Part shown: positions 61,923 through 64,000 of the stretch, piece after piece | Layout: every line of letters starts with the position of its first letter | Position numbering within the stretch: the stretch's first letter is position 1 | Assembly: GCF_910592395.1 (NCBI RefSeq) | Contig: NC_088317.1 | Span: 8,244,001 to 8,308,000, forward strand | Length of the DNA: 64,000 nucleotides | Reading direction: 5' to 3' | Source: Lineus longissimus | Lineage: Eukaryota; Nemertea; Pilidiophora; Heteronemertea; Lineidae | Program-made: the position numbers and the translations under genes | The notes under the pieces: generated by a model | What the model saw: the letters and a program-made list of their open reading frames with translations, nothing else | Database searches by the model: none | What the model was told of the DNA's origin: nothing

Positions 61923-62285
61923 CCTATATATTTCCTGGTGCCTTTTTTCCAGTGTCTTTTTTACCTAGTATAGTGGTTTCCTGGTGCCTTTTTTTCCAGT
62001 GCCTTTTTTACCTAGTGCTTTTTTACCCAGTGCCTTTTTTCCTAGTCCCTTTTTCCAGTGCCTTTTTTACCTAGTGCCTTTTTTCCTAGTGTCTCTTTTT
62101 CCTAGTACCTTTTTTCCTAGTGCCTTTTTTTCCTAGTGCCTCTTTTTCCTAGTGCCTTTTTTTCCTAGTGCCTTTTTTCCTAGTGCAATTTGTACCTAGT
62201 GCCTTTTTTCCAGTGCCTTTATTACCTAGTGCTTTTTCTTCCGTACCTTTTTTCCAGGGCCTTTTCTTCAAGTGCCTTTATTACC
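61923..62285 (-). repeat. Right minisatellite arm (ttttttcctagtgcc)n
   Basis: About 22 units, inverted relative to 60079-60365, with the same 'cctagtgcc' / 'ccagtgcc' variants. Confidence 0.95.
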
Positions 62286-63000
62286 TACATTCCCTCCGCC
62301 AATACGTTAGTTCCATTAGTAAAATACACAGAACACGAACGATTAATAATAACAACACATTTACTCAATTTATCTCGCCTCGGCGTCCGTTTCTAGGCGG
62401 ATGCAATTATGCCGCTTGGTGCAAAGACGGATTAAGATTACCACATTCCTGAACACTAAGGATGAACAGTTGATACGATATGCCAGGCTAACTATATCTT
62501 ACAGCCATACAAAATGTAGACCGAGAGTCCGGTGTTCTGACCGAACTACTGAGATATATGTTGCACTTTGTTCAGCACACGTTTCACAATGGGGTAGAAG
62601 TTGAGAAAACTTGCCTAAGCATCGAAGCATGAATCTTGTATCTATGATTTTATCCACAAACATAGGCCTATATAAAGAACAAATACTGTGACTTTGCTAA
62701 TTTTTGTTTTTAAAGCAGCCCGCAAACGACCAATTCAAATCTCGTCTATGCTCGCTACTACGGCTGAAAGGGTGGATGTTGTCCTGGGTGCCGACAAATG
62801 GTACCCATGTTCGAGATCGACTGGACAATAAGCACCCTGGGTGCCATTACACTAGACAAACAGCACCCAGCTTCTTTTTGCCTGGCTTACGGATCTTAGG
62901 GACGACGACGACGCTCCATGTCACAACTCAGCATGCAATGCATGAGACATGGTTTGACTCTCTCCGTGGGCACTGTCAGATTTTTCCCCGCCAGTGAGTC
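62286..63000. other. No gene seen
   Basis: Includes a stretch (62771-62875) with 'gggtgccgacaaatggtaccc' and two 'caccc(t/a)gggtgc' words in opposite orientation. No coding. Confidence 0.35.
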
Positions 63001-64000
63001 GACTACGTTATGCCATGACAGTCTCCTGTCACTATCACAGCTCTACTGAAACGTTATGCTATGAGATTGTCCCTGCATGAACCACTAGTAATCATGCACA
63101 TAGCTTAGGTCAACGCTCTGCTGTGACAGTCTCGCGTCAATGTCACACCTCAACTGACATTCCCAAGGTCTTTTCAGGAACAATCATCAATCGTGCCCAT
63201 CCCTTAGGCTTGGGTTGCCATGACTGGTTTATGTCAGTGCCACAACTCGATACGACATTAAAGATGGGATGTGATTGTCTCTTTAGGAAAAAACAGCAAT
63301 CATGGCCATCCCTTGGGCATTCGTTATGCTGAGATTGTCTCCTAACAGGGTCTCCTGGTGGGGTAACTGTCTCTTCAGGAACAAACAACCAATCATACAT
63401 GCCCATCCGTTAGGCTTAGGCTGGTTTGAGACTGTCCTGTGTCAGTGTCACAACGCCAAAGTATTGAGGCGAGATGGGACAGTCTCTGCTTGTATATGCT
63501 GTGATTGTTTCATATCGATATCACAACACTCACAAAACAACTATGATGGTTATGGTGTAACTGTCTCGTGTTAGTGTTACAACTCCATGGGACATGTAAG
63601 ACGTAATATGAGGGTCACCACAGGAACAGCCAGCTATTATGCCCATTTCATAGGCCTAGGTTAGGTTGCAACTGTCTCATATGGCAGTATCACAACTTCA
63701 TAGTAAAGATGACGGTATATGACCGTCTCCAGCGAACAATCACTAAACAATCATGCCTACCCTTTAGACTTACTTTATGCTGCGCATGCGTAAGTGTCAC
63801 AACTCCAAAGAAAAGACAGGATGTGGTTTGCATTTATTAACAATCAGCAAGCATGCCCACCCCATCAGGCTTAAGCTAAGGTGTGACTGTCATACGTCAG
63901 GGGCACAACTCAATTAAGGTAAGACAGGATGTGCCGAGCTGTTTCGAAACAATTACCAGCCATGCCCACCCATTAAAATTGTCCATGATGTGGACTGTCT
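63001..64000. repeat. Degenerate satellite array, period about 105-120 bp
   Basis: Recurring words in fixed order: 'gactgtctc', 'gtcagtgtcacaactc', 'agacaggatgtg', 'aacaatca', 'catgcccaccc' and 'ttaggctta'. The 'catgcccaccc'-like word occurs near 63187, 63308, 63399, 63638, 63750, 63854 and 63962. Units differ by perhaps 25-35 percent. The array continues past the right edge. Confidence 0.75.

Larger units (their letters stand above)
60079..62285. mobile_element. Foldback-like element with inverted minisatellite arms
   Basis: Two arrays of a 14-18-bp unit in opposite orientation enclose about 1.56 kb. Both outer ends share GGTAATAAAGGCACT (60079 and, inverted, 62285). The 8-mer CCTCCGCC lies just outside on both sides (60063-60070 and 62293-62300), a possible target duplication although separated by 7-8 bases from the shared ends. 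Long inverted repeats made of tandem units are the hallmark of Foldback/Galileo-type elements. No transposase was found inside, so it would be non-autonomous. Confidence 0.65.

Overview
This window looks like a transposon-dense, non-coding-type region of a eukaryotic nuclear genome. No host housekeeping gene, rRNA operon, CRISPR array or bacterial-style operon could be supported. The mix of elements (DIRS, Gypsy, Penelope-like, LINE, pogo, long-TIR DNA transposons, tRNA-derived SINE, capsid-encoding Polinton/adintovirus-like DNA) fits a marine invertebrate. The frequent 'aggccta' words make me lean towards a deuterostome such as an echinoderm or hemichordate, but the species cannot be fixed from this sequence.

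Layout. 1-5.75 kb: minus-strand DIRS1-like retrotransposon cut by the window edge, with apparently intact gag/RT/RNase H and tyrosine-recombinase frames. 5.8-7.3 kb: a gag fragment, primer-binding site and probable LTR of one LTR element. 7.3-14.3 kb: a decayed minus-strand Gypsy element with an HhH-bearing gag and two retropepsin-like domains. 15.38-19.82 kb: a 4.4-kb DNA transposon with about 540-bp terminal inverted repeats and a 3-bp target duplication, coding for a PIN/XPG-like nuclease and a Cys-rich tail (Academ-like by inference). 20.35-20.90 kb: a broken two-exon Myb/SANT gene. 21.05-23.75 kb: a pogo transposon with an open transposase frame, nested in a MITE-like inverted repeat. 24.0-27.9 kb: a LINE with a long intact ORF2. 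31.8-41.8 kb: a Penelope-like element whose two halves and inverted ends bracket two dead pogo transposases, a second Penelope-like element and a SINE.

42.6-54.0 kb is the most unusual part. It holds an endogenous capsid-encoding mobile DNA related by motif pattern to adintovirus/Polinton-like elements: double-jelly-roll major capsid protein, A32-type packaging ATPase, a penton-like protein, several small membrane proteins, a probable VLTF3-like factor and a virion-associated-looking protein seen as two partial copies, one at each end. No integrase or DNA polymerase was seen. Most of these genes carry stops, frameshifts or insertions (a LINE tail and two MITEs), so this is a fossil.

54.4-64 kb: two LINE 3' fragments, a 165-bp tandem duplication, a Foldback-like element with inverted minisatellite arms (60.08-62.29 kb) and a degenerate satellite running off the right edge. 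The elements do not form one pathway; the window records repeated nested insertion and decay, with the DIRS, pogo and LINE coding frames the best preserved.
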